Below are positions 24,024 through 36,209 of a stretch of DNA of 64,000 nt, in pieces (within the stretch, counting starts at the first letter, position 1; each line of letters begins with the position of its first letter). The notes under the pieces are model-generated. The model was not told where the DNA came from and searched no databases. It saw nothing but the letters and a program-made list of their open reading frames with translations. The translations under genes were made by a program, and so were the position numbers. The DNA comes from Hofstenia miamia (taxonomy: Eukaryota > Xenacoelomorpha > Acoela > Hofsteniidae), in assembly GCA_900660155.1 (NCBI GenBank), contig CABFPE010000032.1:275599-339598 (forward strand), read 5' to 3'.

Positions 24024-24214
24024 TGTAGCATCGCTGGTAGTTGTTACTATTTATCGGCCAGACCTCGCGCTTTTCTTGTTAGTGACTGGTAGTTGTAATA
24101 TTTGTACATATTGTAAATATTGTATATATAAAGCCGAAAGCATTTTGTAAATAGAAAATAGTTTGAACTGTATTCTCTTTGAGTTCGCTAGAATCACACC
24201 CCAGTGATTCTACA
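24024..24214 (+). repeat. TRIM LTR (191 bp)
   Basis: TGTAGCATCGC..GTGATTCTACA. It is a more diverged subtype, with an altered middle (about 24090-24140), than the LTRs at 23330 and 26240. Its right flank is ATATA and shows no matching target duplication on the left of copy A. Confidence 0.8.
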
Positions 24215-24916
24215 ATATATATATATGTACAGTATATATACATACATACACATATATACTTACATACATACACATTTAATTAATGACTTATGTTTAATGG
24301 ACTTTGTAAAATTTACAACTTTATAGAGACTAACCATTTCGATCCATTATTATTTTTCACTTTTTATATTAATATTTCAATATAATATTGAGGATCGCAT
24401 AAATACTCTATTTGAAAATTCAACTTAATGCTTAATGGCAATTATTTGGATTCGACTAGTTTTGACATACTCTAATTTATTGCTGTTGACAAAACCCAAA
24501 TTCCAGCATCATTATTAAATACTTACAAATAATACCATCATAGCTGTTTATTAAGACATTGATTTCACACGGCATTCTTTAAATTTAATTCGAGAGCTTT
24601 GCTTATTCTCTCTAAATGCATTTCCTATTAACATTATTCATGGCCATTAAAAGTTGCATCAAAAACCCTAACCTGTACAATGCGGTTTCCAGGTTTTCCT
24701 TATTTATCTTATCAAGATAAATTTTTCTCAGTTTTAAAATTGCATTACATTAAACAGTTGACTGACATGACAGTGAAATTTAATAGAAACTTGAAATGTT
24801 TATTTTGCTACGTTTAAAGAAAATCAACTGGTCTTAAAATCGTTTAGAGAATGTGATTTCTTCGCAATACAACTTTAATTGCATAGAGCAAAACTTCTGT
24901 TTTCTATTTTAAATTC
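24215..24916. other. no gene recognised
   Basis: TA-rich microsatellite-like start, then unique AT-rich sequence up to the gap. Confidence 0.5.
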
Positions 24917-25916
24917 NNNNNNNNNNNNNNNNNNNNNNNNNNNNNNNNNNNNNNNNNNNNNNNNNNNNNNNNNNNNNNNNNNNNNNNNNNNNNNNNNNNN
25001 NNNNNNNNNNNNNNNNNNNNNNNNNNNNNNNNNNNNNNNNNNNNNNNNNNNNNNNNNNNNNNNNNNNNNNNNNNNNNNNNNNNNNNNNNNNNNNNNNNNN
25101 NNNNNNNNNNNNNNNNNNNNNNNNNNNNNNNNNNNNNNNNNNNNNNNNNNNNNNNNNNNNNNNNNNNNNNNNNNNNNNNNNNNNNNNNNNNNNNNNNNNN
25201 NNNNNNNNNNNNNNNNNNNNNNNNNNNNNNNNNNNNNNNNNNNNNNNNNNNNNNNNNNNNNNNNNNNNNNNNNNNNNNNNNNNNNNNNNNNNNNNNNNNN
25301 NNNNNNNNNNNNNNNNNNNNNNNNNNNNNNNNNNNNNNNNNNNNNNNNNNNNNNNNNNNNNNNNNNNNNNNNNNNNNNNNNNNNNNNNNNNNNNNNNNNN
25401 NNNNNNNNNNNNNNNNNNNNNNNNNNNNNNNNNNNNNNNNNNNNNNNNNNNNNNNNNNNNNNNNNNNNNNNNNNNNNNNNNNNNNNNNNNNNNNNNNNNN
25501 NNNNNNNNNNNNNNNNNNNNNNNNNNNNNNNNNNNNNNNNNNNNNNNNNNNNNNNNNNNNNNNNNNNNNNNNNNNNNNNNNNNNNNNNNNNNNNNNNNNN
25601 NNNNNNNNNNNNNNNNNNNNNNNNNNNNNNNNNNNNNNNNNNNNNNNNNNNNNNNNNNNNNNNNNNNNNNNNNNNNNNNNNNNNNNNNNNNNNNNNNNNN
25701 NNNNNNNNNNNNNNNNNNNNNNNNNNNNNNNNNNNNNNNNNNNNNNNNNNNNNNNNNNNNNNNNNNNNNNNNNNNNNNNNNNNNNNNNNNNNNNNNNNNN
25801 NNNNNNNNNNNNNNNNNNNNNNNNNNNNNNNNNNNNNNNNNNNNNNNNNNNNNNNNNNNNNNNNNNNNNNNNNNNNNNNNNNNNNNNNNNNNNNNNNNNN
25901 NNNNNNNNNNNNNNNN
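24917..25916. other. assembly gap of 1000 N
   Basis: Exactly 1000 unknown bases; size is a placeholder. Its right edge cuts into a TRIM LTR. Confidence 0.99.
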
Positions 25917-26166
25917 TGACTGGTATTTGTAAATATTGTAAATAACTTGTATATATAGAGCAATGCATTTTGTAAATAGAAATAGTTTGAACTGTATTCT
26001 CTTTGAGTTCGCTAGAATCACACCCCAGTGATTCTACATGGCGACCGTGACAGGACCCTGATGTGATGCAGAACATTCTAATGCCTCTCCGCAAGATTAA
26101 TGCAATCGATAGGGGTCAGACAATCCTACGCCTTAGTTTTTGCATGTTTGAGTGAAGAGCTGTCGA

Positions 26167-26244
26167 ATGGATCCTTTTGGACCAAATCCTCCTCCATTGG
26201 GCACACAAGAAAAGTCGCCGAGTCTGGCTTGGGGCGGCGTGTAG
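26167..26244 (+). other. 25-codon frame conserved in TRIM copies
   Basis: ATG frame starting MDPFGPNPPPLGTQEK and ending at a TAG formed by the first bases of the 3' LTR. The same frame is kept in the two repeated blocks of copy A (with an S/A-type change at most) and is frameshifted in the old copy near 7290-7355. It may be a leftover of gag or just the G-rich tract context. No function is claimed. Confidence 0.3.
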
Positions 26245-26420
26245 CATCGCTGGTAGTTGTTACTATTTATCAGCCAGACCTCGCGCTTTTCTTGTTAGTG
26301 ACTGGTATTTGTAAATATTGTAAATAACTTGTATATATAGAGCAATGCATTTTGTAAATAGAAATAGTTTGAACTGTATTCTCTTTGAGTTCGCTAGAAT
26401 CACACCCCAGTGATTCTACA
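26240..26420 (+). repeat. TRIM 3' LTR (181 bp)
   Basis: TGTAGCATCGC..GTGATTCTACA, with the TATA-like GTATATATAGAG. Nearly identical to 23330-23507. Confidence 0.85.
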
Positions 26421-26424
26421 TGAA

Positions 26425-29400
26425 TATTTACAATAAACAAGGTAAGCGCACGGGTTATAAAATTGAAAGTGAAGAGCAAAAGAGGTCCAAAATAAGGAGT
26501 AGAGAGGACTTCAATTGAAGAGGAGATGAGAAAACGTCTAAGCGATTAGAAGTGATCAGGAAATTAGCAATAGGAATAATGTGTATTTAGAAAGAGTTGT
26601 GAGGGTGTCTTTGAAGAAAAAGAGTAGAAGAATCAGATATTATAGAACATATATGCAAGCCATGTAGGTTTTTGTATTACGGAGGAATTTTATGTGGATG
26701 TTGTTTTCACACATCGCGAACCTAGAATTACAAATAAAAATGATATTTTTTAAATCTTTTCTGTTGGTCAAGATAATCAAAGTACAAATGAACATTTTTA
26801 ATGAGATTTTAATATAAATTACTTTGTTATAAGAGAGGAATAAAAAAATGTTTTCAAGTAGACCTTTGTTATTTCAAAATTTTAGGGTTATGTTTAGAAT
26901 TACAATATTCTATTTGGAATTTTGTAGGAAAATGTGGTTAAACAAGACAAAAATATGAATATGTTACGAACCAAAAATAAAATATGCAGCAAAAAATACT
27001 GTGTAGCATTGTTTATCATTATTTACTTAACTTCAAAGATAATTATATAACGAGATTTTACATGTCGTTTGTTTCAAAACTTCGGCCTGTTTATAAAATT
27101 TATTGTTAAATAATAAAAGGCAAATAGGCAAATTTTAAAAAACTTATGAAAATGGATTCGAGAAGATCTATTTGACAAATACATAATATAAGGAAACATG
27201 TTAGACTCAACATTAAGAAATACATAATATTATTATAAACAATAGACTTCCAATTCAAACTCAAACTTCCAACTTAAAAGTTTCAGTGCAGAAAAAATTG
27301 CACGATCACCATTCTCTCATGACTTTGGTTTAAGCGGAAATATACTTCGATTCATAGCACAATCATTTTTAATGACACGAAAAATCAAAATTAAAAGAAA
27401 GATTTTGTGTTACAATGGAAATTTAAATGGGGTTTTAATAACTTGTCCAAGGACCTTGGGGTAGATGGTTTATAAACTGGAGCATTAATTAATCTTCTCT
27501 CAGAAGTCTTCGAGGGAATGTCAACCTCTTAAAATGTTTCAGTTTGAAAAGAATTTAGAAATTTAATAATTGTGGATTGGCTGTTACATTTTAAACATTC
27601 GACTTTGTTAAAAGGCATCTTTTTAAACTGAAGGAAATTATTTGAAAATAGAAAAATTCTCTTTTCTCATCTGCATAACCTTATAAGGATTGTGTCTATT
27701 TACCATTAGCAAATTTCTTGTGAAAGAAAGAGAATAAGCGTGCAATATACACTGCCTTTTCAATTTGTGAATGGAGATTTTCAATTTCTTGAACAACACC
27801 ATGTCCAGGGCTCCTGTATTTCGTAGTAAATTTTGTTATCATAACAAAATTTACTATAAAATACAGTAGCCCTGGACATGGTGAAGTTCCGATTTTGTGG
27901 CACACAACTATCTGACCAAGTAGTAAGCAACATTCGGAAATTCAGCAACAGTGCTTTTTAAAATGGCAGTTATGACACTGGCCAAGTCATTGCAACTTGC
28001 CAGCAGTGGTTTCCATCCAATCTCCACAATACCCTTTCTTATTGGAAGAAACATGCGCAGTTAAGTTATACATATTTAATTTGCTGTGGTAAAAAATTAA
28101 CTCATACTGGACTAATCTTGGACATGTAATCACATTTTCACGATCAAAAGTTATAACAAGTTTTTCTTTATTTTTTCTGGTAAGTTTCTATTAGCACACA
28201 TTGCATCTTTCTATTTGGTGTGAATATCTTTTATCTCGGGACAATTCTGGTGTCATCAGGCTTTCCTTCTGAGCAATTTTGAATTTTTCAATCATCACAC
28301 CTGTAGATAAATGTTTGTAGTTCTAAACTGAGACCCATTTGTACTCAGAGAACTTTGTAATTTTGAACATAACAGCAAATCCACATAGAATTGACGGTAC
28401 ATATTTATAGTGCAGATAGAAAATATATTACTTGAAGTCCGATTGCCAAGAAAACTCAATTTTAACAAAAATGTCATATAGGATTTAAATCAAGATGCAT
28501 GTTTATTCTAAAGCACGATCAAGCATATAAGAAATCATTTGTCTTTGAGTTTCTCCTATAGGAAACCGTTCCTAACTATAGCAATATGGCAGCAATATTC
28601 TCGTTAGTGACTAATGAATTTAACTAAATGCATTTTACAGTGCGCCGCGTGAGTTGAATTCTCTCTCGTTTAATTGATGTTTTCGCTTTGCATTTCAAAT
28701 TTATTATTGCGCTCGGTAATATTGCATTGAGCGATTGTATGGGGTACGTTTTTTAATAATTTATTGAATACCTAATTTTACACTCTGCTGTTGCATTGTT
28801 GTTAAAATTAAATTTTATTTTCTAGTCTCATTAACAATTTTATGTTACACCATCACGTCAATCTCTCGCCTTTTCAAGGATGCAAACCAACAGATTTCTT
28901 TTTAAAGCGTTTTTGTAGCGTTTGATTCTCAATGTGAGACGTGCACAGCACAGTGGTCAATGGGATTTTTAATCGGTAACTGACGACTGATCTTCACACG
29001 ATCAAGTTTTGAGTTCAAATGTTTGTGATCTTTATTTTTAATTTGCATGTAGACTATGTTTTTTCTAAGCTTTTTTAACCCAGTTATTGCTTTTTTCAGT
29101 ATCCTCCTTTGAAAAGTTCATTTTTTAAATCATAAGATTTATAGTTCACAAAATGTGGGCAATCGGGATTTTTAAAATGAATAGATGCATACATGTATTG
29201 GCAACATCTTTTAGGATACACTGTGCTATATAAACCGATTTTTTCACTTTCAGTAGTCGATATGCTATAAATGTTTTTAAAATTGTATTCGAATTCTCGC
29301 TTACTTTGGTGTATTGAATTGAATAAACTCTAACTTTAACCTTTATGTTGGCAACGTTTCACTGCTGTTTGTAGTTATTTTGCAAAATCTTAAAATAGTA

Positions 29401-29692
29401 TTTTTAATTTCATCACTCGATAAAGAAAACACTTATCAGCAAATGGCTACGCCCACGAGACCTGAACACCCCCGCTATAAATTTATTTTAAATCAAGTTT
29501 GATATACACTGTTTGTTATATAAGGCTATTGGTTTAAGTAAAGTCTAATATATGGGGTCAACAAGTTCTACTTTGCTAATTGCTATTTATATTAAACTAA
29601 ATTTTCGAATAGCTACAGACTTGTTATAAACTCATAAAGAATTCTATTCTTTAAGTAATGATGTATTCTCACATACCTGTATAATATGTGTA
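26425..29692. other. no gene recognised
   Basis: AT-rich intergenic DNA containing the foldback at 27797-27883; no coding region or RNA gene seen. Confidence 0.5.
27797..27883. repeat. 87-bp foldback (MITE-like hairpin)
   Basis: Two 43-bp arms with a 1-base centre; 40 of 43 positions pair. The arm starts CACCATGTCCAGGGCT. GAAC and GTTC further out extend the symmetry to about 27791-27889 with a mismatch. It is probably a tiny non-autonomous DNA element or its remnant; a loop this short does not suit a miRNA precursor. Confidence 0.75.
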
Positions 29693-31070
29693 CATTTCAG
29701 AAAATTTTTCGCTTAAGTTGGTATTCTTTGAAAGTTTTTATCCTCTAATTCACTTTGACTATGTGTTTGCAAATATGGAGTCATTATACTTTTTAATGAA
29801 AAACACGTAAAATGAGAACGCAGTTTTAAGTAGTTCCATTAAAAACTACATTAACAAGGCTAGTTTCTCCATTATTTGCTGAAGTTTTGATCAATCAATT
29901 GAGGAATTTACATCAATCATACAAATTACAAATGGTTTATGTCTGCACATTGCGACATGGTCTTTTTCAGGATTTAAGCAGCTATGTTAATTTGGTTCAT
30001 GAAATCATATGGCCTGGGTTGATAGAATGTTAGAATTTATATTTTAAACTTCTTAATTTTATGGGTGACCAATGCAATACTTGAAAATATTTCTCGTTTA
30101 ATTAATACATTCTACTTTCTAAGCGAACAGGCGACTATAATANAATGTTGTTATCATAATTAAGTGGAGCATAGGAATGTTGATTGCCTTGTGAGTATCA
30201 TAAACTTACAATACAATACTCTTTGCTCTCTGTATGCTTGTGCTAAATTTTATGTGGTGTGATTCTAAAATAATTAATTGTGTTACTTTTTGATTTATGA
30301 TATTTTCTTTTTAATGTATGCCAATAGTGCTAAGATCGCTTTTCGGAAACTGACTAAGAAAGCATAGTTGGCATTTATTAACTCTATTTTAGCTTCCTCT
30401 AGTTGAAAGTATTAAAATTTCAGAAAATTTTTCGCTTAAGTTGGTATTCTTTGAAAGTTTTTATCCTCTAATTCACTTTGACTATGTGTTTGCAAATATG
30501 GAGTCATTATACTTTTTAATCCATTTCAGAAAATTTTTCGCTTAAGTTGGTATCCTTTGAACGTTTTTATCCTCTAATTCACTTTGACTATGTGTTTGCA
30601 AATATGGAGTCATTATACTTTTTAATGAAAAACACGTAAAATGAGAACGCAGTTTTAAGTAGTTCCATTAAAAACTACATTAACAAGGCTAGTTTCTCCA
30701 TTATTTGCTGAAGTTTTGATCAATCAATTGAGGAATTTACATCAATCATACAAATTACAAATGGTTTATGTCTGCACATTGCGACATGGTCTTTTTCAGG
30801 ATTTAAGCAGCTATGTTAATTTGGTTCATGAAATCATATGGCCTGGGTTGATAGAATGTTAGAATTTATATTTTAAACTTCTTAATTTTATGGGTGACCA
30901 ATGCAATACTTGAAAATATTTCTCGTTTAATTAATACATTCTACTTTCTAAGCGAACAGGCGACTATAATAATTAATAACCAACACCAATAAACACACTC
31001 TTTACAACATTTTTGTGTTTCATTTAATTTTTTTGGCCAAATTGTAATTTATATTTCAGGTTTATGCATT

Positions 31071-31191
31071 AATTGAAATTGCCTCCATTATTTCTAATAA
31101 CTTCCAGACATCGTCGCTTGTGCATGCATTGATACATTTTTCTACGAAATCACTTACTTGGTGTTTCATTCCAAAGTTGTAGAACAGTCTC
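31071..31191 (-). pseudogene. Tc1-type transposase C-terminal scrap
   Basis: The - strand reads ETVLQLWNETPSK, stop, FRRKMYQCMHKRRCLEVIRN, like the 'W..ip.e.l..l..SM.rR...vI...G' ending of Tc1/mariner transposases. No TIRs found. A short relic inside the duplicated block. Confidence 0.5.
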
Positions 31192-31292
31192 CATTGGTTA
31201 GGCTTCGAGTTAGGTTAAGAGGTAGGAATTATGACATCGTGTCAAAGGATATTTCTCTTCCATGCAAGTTAATTTCATTCAACTCCGATTGT

Positions 31293-31295
<3 letters not shown>

Positions 31296-31338
<43 letters not shown>
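31296..31338. repeat. (AT)n microsatellite
   Basis: Pure AT dinucleotide run of about 43 bp. Confidence 0.9.
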
Positions 31339-31343
<5 letters not shown>

Positions 31344-32410
31344 CCTCATACACTAGATATTTTCCTTACTAGACTTACATTCTGATTGGAAAGAGAATGT
31401 TAAAATTTTTGTGAGCGTATTTATAAAAATGACATTTGTGTGTAATTAATCGAATTAATTGCGTTATTAAGTACTATTTTACAATTGGTAAGTATCGAAA
31501 GATACATTTGAATGACAATTGCTGTTGATGAGTATTGATTCATTTCCAATATTCATCTCTAGCAATAGCTACGTGGATTCTGCAGCATCTATCTTACACT
31601 CACTGGTATTGTATTTTATAGTTCAGTTTCTTCACATGAATGCTGGTGTATGCATTTCATTGTCCCTGTTTACTGAATTTTTACATTGTGTGTGATCAAA
31701 GTTTCTGAGACTTTTCTTCCTACTCTGTTGTTTTGCTTTATTTAGCAGGATTTTTGTGTGTGGTCGTAAATTATTTTCTGCATTTAAGTCAAATCTGCTT
31801 TTTCAATGTTGTTATCATAATTAAATGGAGCATAGGAATGTTGATTGCCTTGTGAGTATCATAAACTTACAATACAATACTCTTTGCTCTCTGTATGCTT
31901 GTGCTAAATTTTATGTGGTGTGATTCTAAAATAATTAATTGTGTTACTTTTTGATTTATGATATTTTCTTTTTAATGTATGCCAATTATGCCAATAGTGC
32001 TAAGATCGCTTTTCGGAAACTGACTAAGAAAGCATAGTTGGCATTTATTTTAGCTTCCTCTAGTTGAAAGTATTACCTGGATATGCTAATCTACTTGTTT
32101 AAATTCTTTGCATTATATGCTGGATTTACGTCTTCATTTTATGTATCTATAAATTTTATGTGGTGTGATTCTAATTTTGTGTTACTTTTTGATTTAGTCA
32201 AGGCATTTATGATATTTTCTTTTTAATGTATGCCAATAGTGCTAAGATCGCTTTTCGGAAACTGACTAAGAAAGCATAGTTGGCATTTATTAACTCTATT
32301 TTAGCTTCCTCTAGTTGAAAGTATTACCTGGATATGCTAATCTACTTGTTTAAATTCTTTGCATTATATGCTGGATTTACGTCTTCATTTTATGTATCTA
32401 TAAATTTTAT

Positions 32411-35400
32411 GGATTTGAAATAATAAAATACACATTTACTGCAAATTTACAAAATCAATGTTAAAATGATAAACATATCTACAATGTAATAACAAAAGGA
32501 TTTACAAAAATTTAACAAACTCTAAATTCTCTGAAGTAGAGAAAAAGTGAAATTTTCTGTGACGGAAATTTAATTGTTCATTACATTTCTAATATCTGTC
32601 TTTTTCATTAATGTAATGATTATTAATCGTTTTCATTATCAAATGAATACGGTTTGTCATCTATGAGGACGATTCTATAGCATATGAATCCCATGCTTTA
32701 TTGGGAGCTTGCACCGTGAACGGGATATTCTGACACACACAGTCGAAGCTCTGGTTATTGCCATGCTGATTTCATTTCTGAACCACGTTGTTGTCTGATG
32801 GGTTGGGCAGATCTAGTTGATCAGCAAGAAGCATTACCAATCTCTTTATCAATGCTCTGGTTCCTGGAGCTTGACCCCAGTTGTTGCAATTAAAATTTGA
32901 CTGAATGAAGCTCCCACAATGCCAGCTACTCTGGATTCATGCTGACGTTTTTTCCTGTTCGTGTTTCCGGTAAATGGTTCAATTTGCAAAGTGGGTTAAA
33001 TAAGCCAAATTGAACATGGATTTCTCAAAGCAACCACTCTACCCTCCACCGGCAAATATATTAAACCTTGAACTGTCTTGAAAGTTAGTTCCGTCAACTG
33101 GCTGCATCGGAGGCTCAAAGGATATGTCGTGACGAACGAGTCACGAAGCTCATTTGCCTCACAATTGGGAACCCAGCATTTGGGCATGATTCTGCAGATA
33201 TATTTGGATGGGATATGTTCTGAGAATGATAACATAACGAAGATATAATCATTTCTCAAGTTTGATTTCGAAAAAAGCACCTTTTTTGCTGCAAATTAGA
33301 TGATTCTTTTTAAGATTTCATTCCTATCTCTCCTGTTTCTGTAATAGTATTTGTGTTGTTCGTAATTCTTCTGTCTCTTTCTTTCCCTTTTGACAATTGA
33401 TTCAACTTTAGTTATGCCCTCTACGCTTCGATTGCACGCGAGTCCACATATTGCCTTGAACTAGTTGCAAGATTCTTATGGATTTGATGATTCACATGTT
33501 TACCTGTTAAATTGCGAACTGCCATCATTTTCTGTAGTGGATATGGACACAGGTTTAATAGAAAATTGAGATTTTGCGAGCTGAAGAAGTAGGATTGTTT
33601 CAACAGGGTTTTTACTGATAGAAATGGTCCATTATATGAGTATGTTAAGATAAAAAGTCTGTTTTAGTATACTAATTCCATAGTCATCAATATATAATGA
33701 TTGTTGGGGGGTGGAGTGTTTTCATTCGAAAATTTTAGTTAAACATTTTTTGCACGAGCATTGTTCTTTATGCAATTTAATCTTTCTAGTAGATTCGAAT
33801 ATAAAATTTCGTCAGAGGCTGCGTGTATATAATCTTCACTCACCTTAAAATTCATATTACTTAGTTATAGTTCTATGTTAAAAATGATAACTAGTTTAAA
33901 TATTGTTTATCATTTTACTTACACTAAGTGACGGGGAATCCTACCATACGAGACAAGCACAGAAGAAAATGAGTCCTGTTAAGTTTTTTACAATGACGGG
34001 TTTTTCTGAAAAAATGATTCTATTATAATCACGTATAAATAAGTGCGTATCAATATTTTTTAGATAACTATTCTTCCACAATCGGTGTAAAGATCTTCGT
34101 GAAGAAAAGTAAAAGTAGCATATTAAAATATGAATGAATGAAACCCTACAACACTTTTGTCTTGATGGTCAATTAAATTTCCTATTTTTCGTTAAAGAGT
34201 GAGTTAGATTTCACTTTCATTAAGAGAGGATGGGTCCAAAAATATTAATAATATCTCGTAACGGAGTTTGAGAAGATCCTAACCAGTTCGTGGAAAATAT
34301 CGTCCCCTTCCTATCAATGCTAACACATTATCATCCGTTTTCTGTACCTAATTTGTCTTGTATTGTTTTTCTTGTTGACCATCTATTTGAAGATACATAT
34401 AAATAATTCAAAAACCAACTATGATTTAATTTAGCAATTTCTACATCGTTTGCATGCTGTGATTAATTATTTAGACATTGAAAGGAGTGGATAAAGAATA
34501 AATTCTTCCATGCTCTTTCCCAAAGCATTTAGACATTTTCAATTTAATGCGAACCATTTTTTCCCGCACTAATATAGCTTTTTTGTTGAAATGACCAGCG
34601 TATATTAGTACTCTTGAAGTGGTATTATGAATATCCCGTTTCCTTTTAATATTTAGAGAAGAAATGTCATCTATTAAATTAGTCTCACTAAATCATTCCC
34701 AATTAAGACCATCTTTTAAATGTTACTTCTCATGTTTTGGCTTTGCCTAATTGTCACATAGTAGAATTCGACTCAGGGTTTTTACCATCCATCTCCAAGC
34801 TCATCCAAAAAAGATTAGATCAGAATAATCGATGCATGCAAGCTTTAATATACATTGATGACTGAGAATTGTTTATTAAATTGGATTAAACTATTATGTG
34901 AATTAGTTTTTTTTTGTAAAAATTCCATCCAAATTCCATTCAGTTTCACTAAATCAAATGGTAAAATAATGCTTTAGTGTGCAAGTATAAGTTGTTATTT
35001 TGAGCGTTGCTTTGAATTTCTTTGGATTTTGTCTCAATTTATAATGATATTTAAGATGGATGATATATTGATAGGTACGATTCGAATCTCAATTTAAGAA
35101 TGCAGTAGATAGTAGTATACGGAGGAACCGATAGGTTTAAAGAGTTTTACTGTTTTTGATGTCGGCATTATTCAGATTTTCAAATAGTAAATGCTTTCAA
35201 AATGAAATTTGTCAAAATATGAAATCGTGATTTCTTGGTATACTTTAATATTTACCTCCAGTCCAAGTCTGAATGACTTTATCAGAGCTTTAGCAGAGCG
35301 TTTATTTGTAACTCTAACCTTAATTGACATTTTAGTTTAAATTAAGACGGTTGATTTCAATTTAAGTACTTATTCAGGAATTTTGACTGATGTAATATGA

Positions 35401-36053
35401 CGTGTTTCTGATTACGTATTATTGTTATGAGTGTGATAATGAGTCTACTTTTCAATTGCATTGGGTTGATAAACTCCTGTTTCAGAATTTGTTAATTCAT
35501 TTTCAGTTATTCAATGTTCACTTTGAAACTCGCAGTTCGATATTGGGATTCAATAAATTATTGAATGATGGTCAACAAGTGTTAACATTTGTTAACATTC
35601 CACCTGTTTTTCCATCATATAACTGTTGTGCAGATGACGTAATGGATGAATCACATGGAAAACTAACTGGAAAATATATTTTGATATCTGTACAGTATAT
35701 TTTATGTGTTGCTGTATATGCATAATATCTTTCTTAGTTTGATGCAGTCACATGGATTGTAAATATTTCTATTTAAAAGAATCCAAAAGGTCAAATTTTA
35801 CTCATGATTGATTTGTCAAACACCAGAAGAGGTATTTGAATCTCTAATCATGTTAAATTGAACTCTTGGGTTTTAAATTGCATTCATGGGATTTTATTGA
35901 AAAAAGTTCTTTATTAATTATTTTGTGTTAATCAGTTTTCATGATTTGTGGGCCATGCGTGTTTAGCAAACTGAACGCAACAAGGAAGTTATAGCCAATG
36001 TAATTTCAGTTTCTTGGCAATCGTTTATCCTATGAGTTAGATATGGTTTCTAG
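32411..36053. other. no gene recognised upstream of the Rab11-FIP exons
   Basis: Likely 5' intron or intergenic sequence of the Rab11-FIP gene. Short open stretches (32996-33280 minus, 35402-35725 plus) have no recognised domain. Any 5' exon or promoter of the gene was not identified. Confidence 0.4.
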
Positions 36054-36209
36054 GTTAACAGCGTGGAGAGAATGCAAGCTGATCAAACACTGAGAGATAT
36101 CTTCGACATGATTGATCAAAAGAAACAAGGGTTTATTAGATTAGAGGATTTCTACGAATATGCTGCACATTACAGCGGTGGAAATGAGCCTCTTTCACTT
36201 CAGCAAAAG
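36054..36209 (+). CDS. nuf: nuf exon 1 seen: first EF-hand
   Basis: Acceptor TTTCTAG, donor AAAAG|GTACT, phase 0 to 0, residues 1-52. It reads TLRDIFDMIDQKKQGFIRLE; the loop DQKKQGFIRLED has D at position 1 and G at 6 but K at 3, Q at 5 and D rather than E at 12, so calcium binding is doubtful. The first Met is at 36072. Upstream in the same frame a TAG sits in the acceptor. Confidence 0.88.

Larger units (their letters stand above)
23330..24214 (+). mobile_element. TRIM-like miniature LTR element, copy A
   Basis: LTR (23330-23507), primer-binding site from 23508, a 516-bp interior without polymerase genes, and LTR (24024-24214) in the same orientation. Every 3' LTR of the family is preceded by CTGGCC/TTGGGGCGGCG. 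The interior contains a block of about 136 bp (23738-23873) repeated after an n at 23874, probably an assembly join. The two LTRs differ noticeably, the first being closer to the LTR at 26240, so copy A may be a composite of different insertions. TRIMs depend on proteins of other elements. Confidence 0.8.
25917..26420 (+). mobile_element. TRIM-like miniature LTR element, copy B (shortest)
   Basis: The 5' LTR is cut by the gap (25917-26038). PBS begins at 26039, the interior is only 201 bp (26039-26239), and the 3' LTR is 26240-26420 (181 bp). Where they overlap, the two LTRs are nearly identical. The interior is what would result if the two related blocks in copy A recombined and deleted the DNA between them. 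A complete copy would be about 563 bp. TGAA follows the 3' LTR. Confidence 0.82.
29693..32410. repeat. block of local duplications
   Basis: Segment 29693-30142 recurs as 30522-30971, and its first about 104 bp again at 30417-30520. Segment 30144-30414 recurs at 31805-32075 and in part at 32149-32320, and 32075-32160 recurs at 32325-32410. An n at 30143 joins the first pair. No coding content. The pattern may be partly an assembly artefact from divergent haplotypes. Confidence 0.8.

Noticed and set aside
27797-27883. miRNA precursor reading of the hairpin
   Set aside because: One-base loop and near-perfect pairing to the ends do not suit a pre-miRNA.
31158-31385. 75-codon frame across the AT microsatellite
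   Set aside because: Repeat-encoded IYIYIY run, not a gene; likewise 40418-40612 and 52070-52276.
32996-33280. Minus-strand frame with MPKCWVPNCEANE, like a THAP zinc finger start
   Set aside because: Only the first C-x4-C is present; the later Cys/His and the AVPTIF-type end are missing.
35402-35725. 107-codon plus-strand frame upstream of nuf
   Set aside because: Hydrophobic, AT-driven composition and no recognisable domain; no supporting splice link in phase to 36054.
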